64,000 bases of DNA from Adineta steineri (Eukaryota > Rotifera > Eurotatoria > Adinetida > Adinetidae), in assembly GCA_905250115.1 (NCBI GenBank), contig CAJNOI010000149.1:62001-126000 (forward strand), in the 5' to 3' direction. Of the stretch, positions 1 to 11,339 are shown one piece after another. The position numbers and the translations under genes are program-made. The notes beneath the pieces were generated by a model, which saw only the letters and a list, made by a program, of their open reading frames with translations, searched no databases and was not told where the DNA came from. Numbering within the stretch: position 1 is the stretch's first letter; every line of letters begins with the position of its first letter.

Positions 1-1094
1 CAGAACGAAAACAACGCAACAGGCAATATATTGCGAAAAAATGAATCTATTAACACTCAACAAGAAGCAGCTCACTGGGATTTTTCCAACTAACTAATTC
101 AGTAAAAAGAAAGAGAAAATAAAAAACTAGAGCGCGGCGGGGACTTGTAAGTGAGCGAGTAAGATATCTGTTCACTATGCCTATGACGTATGAGTCACTT
201 GGTATTTTCCTACTTTTTTATCCTCGCCTTTCTTATGTCACATATACTTGGATTTTTCCATTCCTGTCTATCATATCGTGTTTGGACTTTCCCTTTCGTT
301 CTCTATGTGTCATCTTTTCATAGTCATTATATCTAATGGGATTTTTCCAAAGATGGGTGATGCTCGATTCTATATACAGCCGATGATCTTTCATAAATAA
401 AGATAGAGAATTAGACACTGAACACCAATTAGTAAGACTGTAACAGAGCTGACAGCGAACAACAGGAGAAGAACACAAAAAAGTCTGTGATTCTCATCAT
501 TTCTATGGAGATATGTTATGATGAGTGGCATAGACTGAAGATACAGGATAATTAAAAATACTTTTTTTTGTTTTCTACCGGTTCAGAAACACTCAACGTT
601 TCTCTTTCCATGACTTCATTATATTAAAAAAGTAATAATATATTTAGAAAAAACCGAGAAAGATAAACTGCAGCTATTTTTGTGCTCATTTATTATGGTG
701 AAAGATGTTTTTTCTTTCATGCCAGTCGACTAGACTGCTTCTTTTCTACGACACGTAATGCAGCTAGTCTCTCTAGTATTAGCGTTCGTGTTGATTCATT
801 CGAACGGTAAATGAAGACTAAGATGTCTGCTCTAGTCTAACTGATCTAGGATGTCTGTTCGGATAGCAGAAGGTATATGATTTAAATTATAGGAGGGGTA
901 TCTTTTTCTTTTATTTTATCATATTCAATCAGTGATAACACTTAGTCAACGGCTTTGTACCTATAAAAGCTAAAATTTATCCTTTTGAACAATTAAATCA
1001 AACACATATATTTTTTTAAATTTCTGATGTATGTAGATAGAATTGGGTTTTCTTTATTAGTCAATTAAACGTAGTCATTTATTATCATTCCTTA

Positions 1095-1495
1095 TTTTAT
1101 TTTGTTTTAATTTTATTTAATATTAATAATCAATTAAAAATTCGTGACGTCTCGTATCTCGATGAGATAATTCTTCAGACATTAAATTTATGACAAACTC
1201 TTTGATATATACAAGTAAAATAGTTTTTTTTCTTTTTTTTCCTTTCGTCATTAGTCTTTGATAGTGGTACGGAAAAATATTATATCTATATTTAGCTATT
1301 ACTATTGCCGTCTTGTTTTCCGCATCACTAGCAATGACTAATGACGAAAGGAAATAGAGAAAAAAAAGCTATTTTACTTGTATATGTTAAAGAATTTGTC
1401 ATGAATTTAATGTCTGAAGTATCTCATCGAGATACGAAACGCCATGATTATTAATTAATTATTAATATCAAATAAAATAAAAGAAGAGAATTTAA
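1095..1495. repeat. fold-back (long inverted repeat) element
   Basis: The segment from about 1095 to 1268 is repeated in inverted orientation at about 1324-1495, leaving a loop of roughly 55 bases. Shared landmarks are the palindromic TATCTCGATGAGATA core, a CAGACATTAAATT block, ACAAGTAAAATAG, and CCTTTCGTCATTAGTC at the inner ends. The arms differ by scattered substitutions and small indels, so this is an old copy. No coding capacity is visible in the arms or loop. It resembles a MITE or fold-back transposon; a family cannot be named from sequence alone. Confidence 0.8.
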
Positions 1496-2206
1496 TTATA
1501 ACAAATTTCAAGTTAACCTTCTTATCAAGACAAGAATAGTGGTTCTTTGCTTACAGAGTTTAGTTTTAATAGCAGTACACCAATCTTGTAATACATGAGA
1601 TACTCTGACTGCGATCTAGAACGCTTTAGTATAAAAGTTTCTTTTTCGCGTTTATCTCTAATAGAATAGCCGCTTTATCCTACGTAACTAAGCAATAAAT
1701 AGTATAACTGCCAAATTTTCGTCTATCATTATATAGACGATTATTTGTTTGTTGTCTTTCAATCAGAATAATAATTCCATCCTTTTTTTCCATTCTAGAA
1801 ACTTAAAATAAGCGTAGGCTTTATCAATTTTATGAGACGAAATACATGTTTTCTAGTAGAGAATATTCTTATTTTGTCGTTTAATCACGATTTAAAAAAT
1901 ATAATTCTTGTTTTTTATATATAGTCTAGACTAAGATAATGATTATAATCTTTTGTGGCTGAGGTGTCAAAAACATTCTTGATGTCTCTCACCGTTCAGA
2001 AATAGAAATATATTCTTATTCCATTGTCTACAATTGGGATATATCGATAAGTTCTTACTTTTCACAATTATGGACTCCACTTTAGCTGACGCCCACTTTG
2101 GTTCACTTCATATAATCATTTTTTCTTTATATTTATTCTATACAGAGAAGTTTTTCTAGTTTCTTTATCTTTATTTAAAGACAAATAAAAATAAAGTAAT
2201 ACTCCT

Positions 2207-2290
2207 ACTACCCTTGTAGTCGGCTATTGCATTACCACATAATTATTGCCATTATAATCATATGGTAACGCAGCAGCCGGCTACGTAGGA
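2207..2290. repeat. imperfect inverted repeat
   Basis: A CCTTGTAGTCGGCTATTGCATTACC arm is followed after about 20 AT-rich bases by its imperfect complement ending in CAGCCGGCTACGTAGG. This may be one end of a degraded mobile element; the motif TATCCTACGTA also occurs near 1677. Confidence 0.55.
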
Positions 2291-2811
2291 TAGTAAGTCG
2301 AAAATTTCGAATTTGCCGCGTTTCATGCTCATTTTTTTAACACCTTTAACACGAATCGAAGACAAATTCTAATCCATTCTAGTTAATTCTAAGTACAGAA
2401 TTGAAATTGGTACATCCCTTCTGCATTATTTTCACACCTAGTTTATTTATATAAGCACACCATATTGAACTCATGAATATTTTAACAATCCACCCTAACA
2501 AACTCGTTATTAGTGCTGAATTTTACTAAACGTCGACGAGTGAAAGATCAAAATTGAACGTGAAAAATGTGTTAAATATCGCTGAATAACGCGTAATGAC
2601 ATAAAAAGTCAACGCAGTAAAACGTGTTGGAAGTTCGTACAATGTCACCTTAACGATCGCATACAGTAGAGACAGCATTTTAATCGACTTTTAACGAATT
2701 TTTTAAAGTCTTATCTGTTTGAAAAGAGAGTGACTTTTATATATGGAGAATAATTCACGACAGTCAAAACAAATTAACTGAGTTTCAGATTCATTGTTAG
2801 GTATAAACAAC

Positions 2812-2900
2812 ATGACAATATTGCATGAACAACAAATACAATTGGAAACAACAGAAACAAGTGACTTTTATAATGCATGTGCAGCCAATGATATTCCTCG
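2812..2900 (+). CDS. 5' exon cut by assembly gap, possibly ankyrin-type
   Basis: An ATG at 2812 opens a frame of about 30 codons that runs into the run of Ns. It follows a pyrimidine-AG (TTTCAG at 2782-2787), which could be a splice acceptor. The last visible residues, DFYNACAANDIPR, resemble the start of an ankyrin repeat (a short polar helix before the repeat body). That is a weak resemblance only, and the frame beyond the gap shows nothing recognisable. The sequence after the Ns does not continue the frame convincingly, so the rest of the gene may lie in the missing sequence. Confidence 0.35.
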
Positions 2901-3000
2901 NNNNNNNNNNNNNNNNNNNNNNNNNNNNNNNNNNNNNNNNNNNNNNNNNNNNNNNNNNNNNNNNNNNNNNNNNNNNNNNNNNNNNNNNNNNNNNNNNNNN
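2901..3000. other. assembly gap (100 N)
   Basis: Exactly 100 Ns. A round-number run is normally a scaffold gap of unknown true size, so distance and continuity across it should not be trusted. Confidence 0.98.
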
Positions 3001-3061
3001 GGAATTTTAAATTCTCCTGGATTTTAATTAGCCCTGTAACATATATAATACTAGCAGAAAT

Positions 3062-3140
3062 ACCCGCTGCAAAATCCTTCTCTCACACAGTTCTCGCTCC
3101 AAAATCCTTCTCACAGAATCCCCGCTGCAAAATATTTAAA
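3062..3140. repeat. short degenerate tandem repeat
   Basis: About three copies of a 25-30-base unit around CGCTGCAAAATCCTTCTCACA. The preceding CTAGCAGAAATACCCGCTG recurs in related form near 18624-18651, so this is probably part of a dispersed family. Confidence 0.5.
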
Positions 3141-3750
3141 TTTCAAGCACCTTTCGCATCCGACCCCCTCTCCACTTTTCCTTCTATATACAGAAGTGTG
3201 ATTGATAGTTTGGTGACGTTAGCTATCACAGAACTACCCAGGTGAAGTTTCACTCGCGCCCCCCTCCCACCTCCTGTCGACCCTTCTTGGGACCTAAGAA
3301 ACAGGATTTCTAATGGAAATCTAAAACAAAATGTATATGGACATCATGTTTTTCTTAGGTAAGTGTATGTATACATCTTGTTTTCATATCTCATATGTAT
3401 CGAAGTGTACATACTTGACGTTTAATACACAATAAAGAAGTAAAAAATAGAAGAATGTTCATGCTCTTCTTTCGTAAAACATCTAAACAATGTTAGGTAA
3501 ACAAATACACAATTAATACAAGTGCAATTATCCATCTAACATACGAATGGTAATTAGTATTAAAAGAGGTCACAATATTTCATTGTTCAGACATAACTTT
3601 TGAGATTCACGATATTCTTGAAAACTCTCAGAATTAGAAGTAAAGTGTTATTTTGGTAAATAACGTGTATTTCGTACACTCTACCTTTTCGAGCAAATGT
3701 ACCACAGCGTGTATTTCGAGGGGAGCAAGCGTTCTGTACATTTCGATTAT

Positions 3751-3810
3751 GAGGGTGTGGGTGAAGGTGCGGGTTCGATGTAGGGAGTTGATCAGTGCCC
3801 ACACCTTGAG
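3751..3810. repeat. telomere-like inverted repeat
   Basis: The left arm GAGGGTGTGGGTG is followed after a short spacer by the right arm GCCCACACCTTGAG. It is a member of the dispersed TGTGGG-type family described in the findings. Confidence 0.75.
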
Positions 3811-4496
3811 AATTGGTGGAATATATAACTATGTACTTCATGTACTCCACTAATTCCAAGGCTTTTCACCAAGTACATACCATAAGATCAATACATGTAT
3901 AGGAGTACATGACTATGCACTTCACAAAATCTAAGGTTCATAAGCCAGTACATTATGTCACCTCAGTACATATATTCTTATCGACCAATTCCCAAAAATC
4001 GTATAGATCTGAGTACATTTTGTACTCGTACTCACGCAGCCCTCTTTTTTGTTGCTGGTGTTGTTCTACTAATATTAATTTATGGTTATGTTCGGTGTAG
4101 CTTAAGGAACATTATTGGGAGACTATCATCAAAATTCGATAATATCCTGTAAGGTTTGTTCGAAATCTAGCTAACGCAATCGCTGAGGAATTAGTAGAAT
4201 CGAAATCGACCGTCAGAAGTTCAATAAATATTAATACGAGCAGATCCTCGACAAATTGTATCCTTTAAACTCTCATCAGTTCTATCGGCTAGTCAGAATC
4301 TGTGAGATTCAATCGATTTTGATATCGGATTTACTCAAGTGTGAATACTAGTTTAGCTATTGCTCTATAAATAGATCTACTAAATATCGGTACACTTTTA
4401 AATAGAGAAAAAGTACGAGAAAAGACTGAAGTTGTCATTTATGAGACACACTTTATGCCACTTCTTAACTTGAATATTTGGAAATATTTCTTCTAG

Positions 4497-5467
4497 GATG
4501 GTTCCGAACTGGCAGTATGAACGATGGTCGAATGCAGCATGCAGCAATCGCATTAGGAAATGGAAAAATATTAGCTGTTGGTGGATATGGTAGTAGTAAT
4601 ATCCTGGATAGTGCTGAGCTGTATGATCTATCAACAGGTACTTGGACAAGAACCGGTAGCATGATTCATGCACGCAGCGAAGTCACAGCATCAGTATTAT
4701 TAAATGGAAAAGTGTTGGTTACTGGTGGAACTAATGGTAGTATCTTAAAGCATGCTGAATTATATGATCCATCAACAGGAATCTGGACAGCGACTAGTGA
4801 CATGAATAATGCACGCGTGTTACATACAGCATCAGTGTTATTAAATGGACAAGTGCTAGTTGCTGGTGGATGGAATGGTACTACGCAAATAAGTAGTGCT
4901 GAGTTATACGATCCAACGACAGAAGCTTGGACAATTATTAGTAATATGAATAATGCACGAAATTCACACACAGCGACTGTATTAACAAATGGAAGTGTAT
5001 TAATAATTGGTGGATGGCATGATGGTTCTATCAGTGGTGTTGAATTATATGATTCAACAACAAGAATTTGGACGTCAACTAATAATATAAACAATGCACG
5101 ATATGCTCATACAACATCTGTATTAGCAAACGGACAATTGTTGATTACAGGTGGACAAAATGCCACCGATCATTTAAATAGTGTTGAACTATATGATCTA
5201 TCAACAGGGACTTCGACAATAATCAATAGCTTAAGTAATGCACGACCTTATCATACAGCATCTATTTTAACAAATGGAAAAGTATTAATCACCGGTGGTG
5301 GTCTAAGTATTACTGAACTGTACGATTCATCAACAGGAAATTGGACAACTATTAGTAATATGACTGTTCCACGATGGAGACATACAGCATCCACATTAAC
5401 CAATGGATTAGTGTTAGTTGCTGGTGGATCCAGTGGTATTTTAGAGAACAGTGCAGAATTATATTAA
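4497..5467 (+). CDS. Kelch-repeat (seven-bladed propeller) protein, 3' exon
   Basis: The exon encodes about 323 residues made almost wholly of seven Kelch repeats of about 45-49 residues. Each follows the pattern N-AR-HTAS-L-NGKVLV-GG followed by AELYD-STG-WT, with the diagnostic double Gly and the spaced Tyr and Trp. Seven repeats would close one beta-propeller. The exon starts after a TTCTAG acceptor (AG at 4495-4496) in phase 1, and ends at TAA. An ATG at 4478 lies in the intron side of the acceptor and is unlikely to be the start. The missing 5' exon probably carries a signal or membrane anchor, as in the NHL and galactose-binding genes of this window. Such proteins usually bind partners or glycans; no catalytic residues are evident. 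Confidence 0.85.
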
Positions 5468-6570
5468 TTATCTCAGACAAATTAACTTTCACTTGTCTTA
5501 TTTTGTTCCTTGCAATTTATGCGAATTCCAAACAATACCTTAGTTAGAAGAATTCTCATTATATGACGTCCGCGAACTGTTTCCATTTATACTTTTACTG
5601 GATTATCATTCACTTTAATATTCGGCAACAAATAAAAATAAATATCCTTGTTTTTCTGCTCTTATAGATTAGTTTATTATGATTGACAAAAACTACAACT
5701 AATACGATAGTTTTTATTATCCTTTCAAATGTTCTCTTCGTTTTTGCAGTGTAGTTACTCATAGTATTCATTGAATTTAGAATACAGACGATCATTGAAA
5801 CATTTCAGTTACAAAAAGGCTTTGAAGTAAGTTCATGAATGCTATAGATGAATATATCTGTAAACAACAACAACAGTAAATCTAAAAATATATCAACGTA
5901 TGGCCTAATATGAATGTAGATGCGTGAAACATAATACCATTATTTAACTTATCTTTTTTTCAAATACAATTATGTATTTGAACGAAAGAGAACAAATGGA
6001 TAGAAAAGACGTATCGGGAAACTTCTGTTGAAATACTGGTGCATAGTTGTATATAGATCTACTTTTACTTTGTTAAAATTTGATTTTAAGATTATATTCT
6101 GGATCTTTCATTTATAACATGTTATGGTTCCTATTTATGTTAATAAAAGCATATCTCTTAATGTTACCATATCTATCATTCATGGTGTATTGAGATAAAT
6201 TCTTTAAAAGATATGTATTTATGGATGTGAAAGTGCCAAATACTAGGGAAGAAACCACGCGAATCTGGATAATTAGCAGAGATTTAAACTCATGAAATGA
6301 ATAGATTCATTATACCTTTTTTTTAATAATATTTTGACTTTCATTTAGCCATAAAATTATTATGTAATAATAATTGGTTTAAAGTATATTCTTTTTTCAT
6401 TTGAGTCAAAATCTTGTATAAATTCTATTGCATCTTAGACATTGTTGAATAAAAACAAAAAAGAAAATAGAACATATGACAAACATCCTTGATAAAACAA
6501 AAAACAAACGAAGATTTTTCGCAATACACTGGGTTTTTTTATTCTTCTGTCTATATATCAAATTAGTTAG
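5468..6570. other. intergenic, nothing recognised
   Basis: AT-rich sequence without supportable exons, repeats or RNA genes. Confidence 0.5.
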
Positions 6571-6848
6571 ATGAATAATACAAGTAAACTAGTTGGATAT
6601 TTCAAACAATTACCAAATGAAATTTTATTAGATTTATTTGAAAATTATATAATTTTAACTGATGTTTATTTGGCATTTTATTTTCTTAATAATCGTCGAA
6701 TAAATGAAACTATACATTCTGTTCATTTTTATATTGATACACCTTCAAAAGATATATTTCATATAAAATCTTTTTCACATTTTGCCAATCAAATTGTTTC
6801 ATTACGTTGATCAATATCTTCTAATGATGATTTAGATTTATCAAAATT
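6571..6848 (+). pseudogene. truncated F-box protein relic
   Basis: The frame begins at ATG 6571 and gives an F-box-like helix: LPNEILLDLFENY at about residues 15-27, followed by NNRRINETIHSVHF. This resembles the N-termini of the F-box/LRR genes elsewhere in this window. A TGA at 6808-6810 stops it after 79 residues. The same frame continues plausibly past the stop (SISSNDDLDLSKL) until about 6848, where homology-like sequence gives way to a telomere-like inverted repeat. No LRR region follows. I read it as a dead copy that has lost its 3' part. A short functional protein is the less likely alternative. Confidence 0.6.
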
Positions 6849-6909
6849 GAGGGTGGATGTGATGTAATGTGACTTTGTGGAACGAATAAACTACCCACAC
6901 CTACCCTTG
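6849..6909. repeat. telomere-like inverted repeat at the break of an F-box relic
   Basis: GAGGGTGGATGTGATG on the left and CTACCCACACCTACCCTTG on the right, with about 30 AT-rich bases between. It sits exactly where the F-box reading frame ends. Confidence 0.65.
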
Positions 6910-8770
6910 TTGAATAGCATTTAATGGAGATTTATTCTGAAGATCAACAACCTCACTTTTCTTATCATATGTCTAAATCTAAAGTATGAAATAAGTATAG
7001 AATCAACTGTGCAATACATTCCAGATGTTAGTTAATGTCGATATATTTTATTCTTGGGAAGCGTTGCATTTCCTTCATAAGAGCATGGTCTTCGATGTAT
7101 TTTTAACAAGAATAACATTGAACTTTGTTTTTACATCCTTCCTACAAAATTTCAATATCATGAACATTTTTCTATATTTACAACAAATAATCCCTGACAT
7201 TTCATATTAGTTTTGAAAAAGGTAATGGATTCATTGTTTTTATTTATTGCAAATATTTCAAGAAAAAGCAAATTTTCATTGACGTCATTATGTAGGCGAA
7301 TACAGGAAAAAAACTTGTTTTTATTCCATTCAACAGAAGACAAATACCAATAATAATTAATAAAAAAATGCAGGAGAATATGTTTTAGTTTATAAATATG
7401 AACAGAAAAATGAAGAAATTATTTGCAGCATTTTTCATCAAATGAAATTCTTCTCAGTTTTCGAATTATATTTAGTAAAATCATGACCTATGTTCAATAT
7501 TCTTTAAATTACTAAATATCGACAATAGTGATTCTCAAATGATATATTTCACTTTATTTTTATGTCTTTGTTTCATTTAAAATAAAGATAATAATAAGCG
7601 AATCATTCTGATGCTCACTGTTTATAAAATATTTATAAAAAAACATCATATGTTGATGAAAATAATACCATCACTTTCTTTTTCCAGATCAATTTTAAAT
7701 AAAAATATTATATCTGTTGTAAATATCAAACTCTACGGTAAATTAGTTCAAATAACAGTTACTCTATTTATATAAAAAGAAAAACATTGAAAATCAACAC
7801 TGTCTGAAGGAAATGCAAAGTTTCCTGAGAAAAAAGAATTCATTTCAAAGTCTATAGAGTTAAACTGTAACTACGTTGTTAGTTATTAAATTATTATCGA
7901 TAAAATACTTTAGTAATAGATTGAGATGATGTATGAGAAGGAATGAGAATGACAATGAATTGACATTAGGATAAGAGTAAAACATCCATCTATCAAACTG
8001 TCATTCTCATATTTACATAGTCCAAGACAAAAGAGTGGATTTCATGGTATTCTATAAGACTTGACGGTTGATATAACTGCTGTTTTCTTTATGTTCAATT
8101 TCTCTACATTCATTTCAATCACAAATTAAGAAATATGTTATATTTTGTTTTTCTCTAGTGAGAAAAATGATTAAAAGAACATAAATAACTTTTCATAGTG
8201 TGAAGAATATTGAGAGATAAATACAATATCGGAAATCATCAACAGTCACATCTAAATGTAGCTATTCAAAGAATCTATTTGTTTCATATGACTATGATTG
8301 TAATTAGAATCATAGTTATAGTTCTCTCTATTGACTAATCACATCTAGTAGATTACAGCTAAGTGAAGATCAAATACGAATCGTTTTTGTTTTCTTGAAT
8401 GTTCTATTTCGATTTCCAAGTAAATCAATGATTATTCCATACGATAAAATCAAATTAAAATCCATTTCTACCTATAGATATTGTCTCAGACAATTTCATA
8501 TTTATAAGAGATAAAAACTCTATCTGGTAAGGGTTGTTTTTTTGTTTTAAAAATTAATATTGAAAAAGGAAGTGAGCTCATTATTTTTATTGGTATATGA
8601 TGTTTTATATTAACACGATGATATACGTCAAAAAAGAACTGATTATTTAAGAAGGAAAAAGAGAGAGAGAGCATGATAAATATTTTGTTCTATTATTTTT
8701 AATGAAAAACTGCTGAGTGAGAAAAAGTTTTTTGCTGATTTTAGATTGTAAAAGTATTGAACTTTCAACA
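6910..8770. other. gene-free AT-rich region
   Basis: Nothing supportable seen; the open frames on both strands are short and of low complexity. Confidence 0.5.
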
Positions 8771-10105
8771 ATGGACAACAGCAACAATACAACAGAAGTT
8801 GATGATGTAATTCATTGAGAAAAAGAAAAATTATAAAAACAAATGTTTGTCTTTGTTGATTATTTTAGTCTCAAACGGTTACGTCGAATACAACACAACC
8901 ACCAACATTGTATGTATATTGTAAATTGTAGACAATGATAAAACAGATCAATTATTATTCTAGATGCGAACATTCTCGAAAAAGAAAATTAGTATGGAAC
9001 ATATTTATTGTTATTATTTTTATTATTTCAATTACAACGGCTCCAATTGTTGTTCTCTTAAAAACAAAGGCAAACAGTGAAAAAACATCAACAACAGGTA
9101 CTCAAAATGAGACAATCATTCATTTTGAAGGTAATATAAGAGAAATTATTTCTAATTAAACAATAACAAAAGCTTTTCTGAGATTCATAATGAATCACTC
9201 TTTCCTATACAAATAAACACAACACGAATTCATTTAACTATTTGTAAGGTTATTTGTTTGAGATATTGAAAATATAAATAGAATTGAAAATAAACTCATT
9301 TTAATCCTCCTTTCCTTATATAGAAGCAGCCACGTCATCGAGAACAACAAAATCGTTATCATTTAAAACAAAAAGACTAACAACAACAACAACACAAGGT
9401 CAGTAATATGGTAGATGATTTGTACTAGATTGGAAAAATATTTTGATACAGTTATATCGTCACCCTATCAGACTGAAAAGAATCAAGACAGTATTCACAC
9501 CCATACCCTGACAAAAGCGAAGCTATATTTTAATCATATATATTTGTTTTGTTTTAGTAACACCATCTAAGATCAATCCGTTCAACACTATATATGCTGT
9601 GTGGAATGTAAGCGCAGGTCTTAATAGTTTACGAGCATCAGCTGGAACTTCAATGGGTCACTATTGGTATACCGAGTCACCGCAAAACGTATTTGATGGT
9701 AATCTAACTAGTGGAATTTGTTCTTATGGTCGATGTAATTACATATATGATGCTGATGATTGTGGTCAGAATACAGGTTTGTACGCAACTGCACAAGATG
9801 GCGCATTCATTCTGAGTGGATTCCGCATTGCAGCGGGACACTTGAATCGGAATCGAGATCCACTTCTAATCACTATTGAAGGCAGTAATCTAGCTGGCTC
9901 AACTCTTACACTGGGATCAAGTTGGACATTAATTTACAGTGGTACTTCAGGTCTATCAATTGATCCTGGCCGAAATGCTTTTGGGCAAACACAAGTAATT
10001 GCTAATAACAATTTAGCATTTACAAGTTACCGTATTCTCATCATTCGAAAACATGGCTATGATACATGCGTTGGAATTTCTGAAATTCAGCTCTTGAATC
10101 GCTAA
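8771..10105 (+). CDS. type II membrane protein with galactose-binding-like ectodomain
   Basis: Exons fit at 8771-8806, 8869-8913, 8932-9130, 9324-9398 and 9558-10105, all with GT-AG borders and matching phase. The protein would have a short polar cytoplasmic N-terminus, a basic stretch (SRKRK), one hydrophobic helix (WNIFIVIIFIISI), a Ser/Thr-rich linker ending in a Thr run, and a C-terminal domain of about 165 residues. That domain looks like a discoidin or galactose-binding beta-sandwich: FDGNLTSG, a GFRIAAG strand, SYRILIIRKHG and a closing GISEIQLL strand. The oddity is the 18-base GT-AG interval at 8914-8931, which holds an in-frame TAG. Either it is spliced, or translation starts at ATG 8935. 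The C-terminal exon is secure; the first two exons are less so. The ligand is unknown. Confidence 0.75.
9481..9513. repeat. half-site of telomere-like repeat inside an intron
   Basis: A C-rich arm (TTCACACCCATACCCTGAC) lies within the intron 9399-9557. The G-rich partner is not recognisable upstream. Confidence 0.4.
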
Positions 10106-10168
10106 TACATGACAGTAACTTTTCATCTTATATATCGCATTTGAACTAATCGCTTCTATTCGCTAAAC

Positions 10169-10223
10169 CCGGGTGGGTGCTAGGTGAATATAGTATCCAT
10201 ACCCGCACCCTCCCACACCCTCA
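10169..10223. repeat. telomere-like inverted repeat between convergent genes
   Basis: CCGGGTGGGTGC followed by CCCGCACCCTCCCACACCCTC. It lies about 65 bases after the stop of the galactose-binding gene and about 140 bases beyond the 3' end of the minus-strand receptor. Confidence 0.7.
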
Positions 10224-10361
10224 ATAAAAAATAATTGAAATAAAAAAAGATGAATCGATTTTGCTTAAGTATCTTTTTTATTAAGAAGCATCAGACTATA
10301 CAAGACTTTACAAAGTACAACATAAGAAGTAAAAAAAATAAACGGTAGATCAGCAGATAGA

Positions 10362-11339
10362 TTAATGTTGTCTCATACGATTTTGTGCAATAGTAAGAGA
10401 ATTGTTGATGGGAACAACTTCATTAGGTGTCAAATGGCATAGACTTTTTAGATGTATTTTGATTGTCTGTCGGAGACGTGGTGAACAGAGGAAATAAATA
10501 TAAAATGATGAAACATAATTTATGGACATAATAGATACTGTCAATTGATCGATCAGAAGTTCAATCGAAATTTGATTAAAACTTTTTGTTGCACTCTGTT
10601 CAAGTGTAATTGCAGAATAAATATTCAAGATAGCTCGAGGAAGTGTACAGAAGATACTTAAAATAGTCTGAGCAACCATCATTCTTGTCATTTGTTGTTC
10701 CCACATTGATGAACGAGTTCTATCAGGTTGTTGTTGATCATGTATATGAGCAGTAAGACGAATATTTCGATGTGTAAGAATAATAAATATAATTAAGATG
10801 AGCAAAGGAAAAACAGTAGAGAAAATAGGAGCAAGAAAATAAAAGACAATTTTTGTAAAAACATCATTCGTTGAAAAACAAACGTATGTTGGTGGAATTA
10901 AATCACAAAAAATAAGATAAGGAATATTCACCTATGACCAAAAAAGAAATGTGAATAAAACAAGATAACGTGCAATACGATTTGAATTTAATCGACGTAT
11001 TCTAGCTGATCTAGATGTACATGCCCAACGATCAAATGCAGTCAAGCAAAGAAAACTCATTGCACCAGATACTGTTACTTGACCAAAGAAGAGCCCCAAT
11101 TTACAAGATGTTGAAGAGACAGATAAAGATACTGATGGTATGACTGGAAGAAGAACAAGTAGTAAAACACTTACATCGAATAATGATTGACCGACAACAT
11201 AATAAACACTGGGAGATTTTCGAAATGTTTTGAATCCGAGAAAAATAATCACATTGAATAATGCTGCTGGAACTCCAATACAAAAGAACACAACTGGTCC
11301 CCAAAAAGATAATTGAGTAGCTGCTTCAAGAACAGACAT
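10362..11339 (-). pseudogene. rhodopsin-type 7TM receptor interrupted by one in-frame TAG
   Basis: Read on the minus strand from ATG at 11339, the frame gives 135 residues, a TAG at 10934-10932, then 189 more residues in the same frame to a stop at 10362. The joined length, about 325 residues, is normal for a small neuropeptide-type receptor. The first part holds TM1-TM4 with an FDRWAC equivalent of the DRY motif after TM3 and a Cys before TM3. The second part holds the extracellular loop 2 Cys, TM5-TM7 and a TM7 end reading YIYFLCSPRLRQ. The family look is FMRFamide-receptor-like, which is a family impression, not a ligand assignment. The stop falls near the end of TM4. There is no good splice donor to remove it, so this is a recent pseudogene, a null allele or a sequencing error. 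Confidence 0.8.

Larger units (their letters stand above)
1..2793. other. gene-free, AT-rich, repeat-bearing region
   Basis: I see no supportable coding exon here; the short open frames have no recognisable domain or codon pattern. Visible content is three copies of a GGATTTTTCC motif in the first 360 bases, a large fold-back element at about 1095-1495 and a smaller imperfect inverted repeat at 2207-2290. Confidence 0.6.
3001..4496. other. non-coding, repeat-rich stretch upstream of Kelch exon
   Basis: It holds a short degenerate tandem repeat (3062-3140), a telomere-like inverted repeat (3751-3810) and several GTACAT-rich segments between 3830 and 3980. An open stretch at about 4045-4110 would encode a hydrophobic helix, but its phase does not fit the Kelch acceptor at 4495-4496. 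The true 5' exon of the Kelch gene was not found. Confidence 0.5.

Noticed and set aside
3955..4148. Hydrophobic open stretch (FFVAGVVLLILIYGYV) as a TM exon of the Kelch gene
   Set aside because: Its donor at 4149 leaves phase 2, while the Kelch acceptor at 4496 needs phase 1; the other frames contain stops.
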